From positions 1-35,116 of the forward strand of contig JAINDL010000105.1 in the NCBI GenBank assembly GCA_019931245.1: a DNA stretch of 35,116 nt, given 5' to 3'. Positions 34,328-35,116 of the stretch are shown piece by piece; position 1 is the stretch's first letter; each line of letters starts with the position of its first letter. The notes under the pieces are model-generated. The model saw only the letters and a program-made list of their open reading frames with translations. It was not told the DNA's origin and made no database searches. The position numbers and the translations under genes are program-made. The stretch comes from Bryobacteraceae bacterium CoA2 C42 (GTDB lineage Bacteria > Acidobacteriota > Terriglobia > Bryobacterales > Bryobacteraceae).

Positions 34328-35116
34328 ATGGAGAGCTATACAACCGACACCGGTGCTCAATTACTTACCCAGCTTCTGGGCTTCGTCGCGGGACTGGCGG
34401 TTTCCCTCGTGCTGCTCCAGCTGATTCGGAGTTCCTGGCGGTTAGAGGAGCAACGTCGCCCGAGCCTGCTGCTGGCCGCCTCGCTCCTAGTCTGGAATTG
34501 CGGCGGTGCCGCCGGCACGGCGCTGATGATCGGCGGTTATGCGCTGCATTCGCCCGAGGTGCGGCTGGTTTGCAGCATTGGCTATCTCGGATTACTCATA
34601 TTTTGCCCGGCAACACTTTCCGTCTGGCGCCTCTCTCATCGCTCCAAACGGCTCAAGGGTGCCTACAGCCTCCTCATCTTTCTCGCCACGGTCACCGGGC
34701 TGATCCTCAGCACTCAGTTCTGGTCCAACCTGTTTACCGGAAGCGCCCTCCTATCGGGCTTTGAAATTCGCTTTTGGGCCTTCACCAGCTTCTATTCCTT
34801 CCTGGCGATCGCCATCCACATTCGCCTGCTCGAGCCAAGATCCTCCATGGTGAATTTCTGCATCTGGCTGTCCGCCATCGCCGGTGCGGCGTCTCTCTCT
34901 GCCGTGGCCTTGCTGTCTCATCCGGGGATGGGTCCTATCAGCAGAATAATGCTCCGCTTTACCAGCGAGCACGCTATTCTACTCCCCGCGCTCGCTTCTT
35001 TCCTCCTCCTGGCGCGCTTCCGGGTGAGCGATGTCATGGTCATTCGCAGCCTTCGCATCCTTGGCGCACTCTTGCTTGGCGTCTTGACCTGGCTATTCGT
35101 GGTCGATCCCCTGCCG
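34328..35116 (+). CDS. Multi-helix membrane protein, N-terminal part (probable sensor kinase)
   Basis: The frame is open from ATG 34328 to the right edge, 263 residues with no stop. About eight hydrophobic helices are visible, for example LLGFVAGLAVSLVLLQLI, SLLLAASLLVWNCGGAAG, VCSIGYLGLLIFCPATLSVW, SLLIFLATVTGLILS and ILGALLLGVLTWLFV. The RFRVSDVMVIRSLRIL segment before the last helix resembles the membrane halves of large Acidobacteriota histidine kinases, but no kinase domain is within the window, so this is a guess. Codon use is less skewed than in the neighbouring efflux genes. It follows the STAS-like gene by 3 bases. Confidence 0.6.
   Translation, partial: MESYTTDTGAQLLTQLLGFVAGLAVSLVLLQLIRSSWRLEEQRRPSLLLAASLLVWNCGGAAGTALMIGGYALHSPEVRLVCSIGYLGLLIFCPATLSVWRLSHRSKRLKGAYSLLIFLATVTGLILSTQFWSNLFTGSALLSGFEIRFWAFTSFYSFLAIAIHIRLLEPRSSMVNFCIWLSAIAGAASLSAVALLSHPGMGPISRIMLRFTSEHAILLPALASFLLLARFRVSDVMVIRSLRILGALLLGVLTWLFVVDPLP

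Overview
The window is GC-rich, densely packed bacterial chromosome. The best guess is an Acidobacteriota member of the Solibacter/Bryobacter type. This is inference from gene content: a PSCyt1-DUF1549-DUF1553 protein next to a DUF1501 protein, a BlaI/M56-peptidase pair with a GWxTD tail, a haem-c protein carrying a PHM-like copper site, and a plain RND efflux operon. I see no phage genes, transposase, integrase or CRISPR array.

Layout. 1-5715 (minus): complex I genes nuoC-D-I-J-K-L-M, tightly overlapping, with no nuoA, B, E, F, G or H between or upstream. 5850-10863: a DUF2461 gene divergent from murB, then a TIM-barrel isomerase, a YacL-type PIN-TRAM protein, ispD and ispF (cell wall and isoprenoid precursors). 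10875-13479: a cytochrome c/copper-monooxygenase-like protein followed by a cytochrome P450. 13460-15055 (minus): an exported M28 peptidase. 15138-17749: cysD-cysN for sulfate activation, with a C-terminal APS-kinase-like region on CysN that has lost its P-loop. 17746-19816 (minus): a small DUF6526-like membrane protein, an M56 peptidase with a GWxTD-like tail, and its BlaI repressor behind a clear dyad-containing promoter. 20075-21427: a zinc-ribbon/methyltransferase fusion. 21424-25249 (minus): DUF1501 and PSCyt1-DUF1549-DUF1553. 25313-25387 (minus): tRNA-Pro(GGG). 25433-31293: outer-membrane factor, membrane-fusion lipoprotein, RND pump and a small DUF2892 protein. 31285-32151 (minus): pirin. 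32223-33102: an ArsC-like phosphatase gene broken by one frameshift, followed by a heavily decayed second copy. 33381-35116: a four-helix membrane protein, a STAS-like protein, and the membrane part of a probable sensor protein that runs off the right edge.

The most interesting signals are: the BlaI promoter, where one perfect dyad fills the -35/-10 spacer, a second lies two helical turns upstream, and the predicted transcript is leaderless; the degenerate APS-kinase domain on CysN; the tandem ArsC-like genes with a UUU-UGA-C shift site in one and a dead paralogue behind it; the hairpin around the start codon of the PSCyt1-DUF1549-DUF1553 gene; and a change in strand composition (plus strand C-rich on the left, mostly G-rich on the right) that ignores gene direction.
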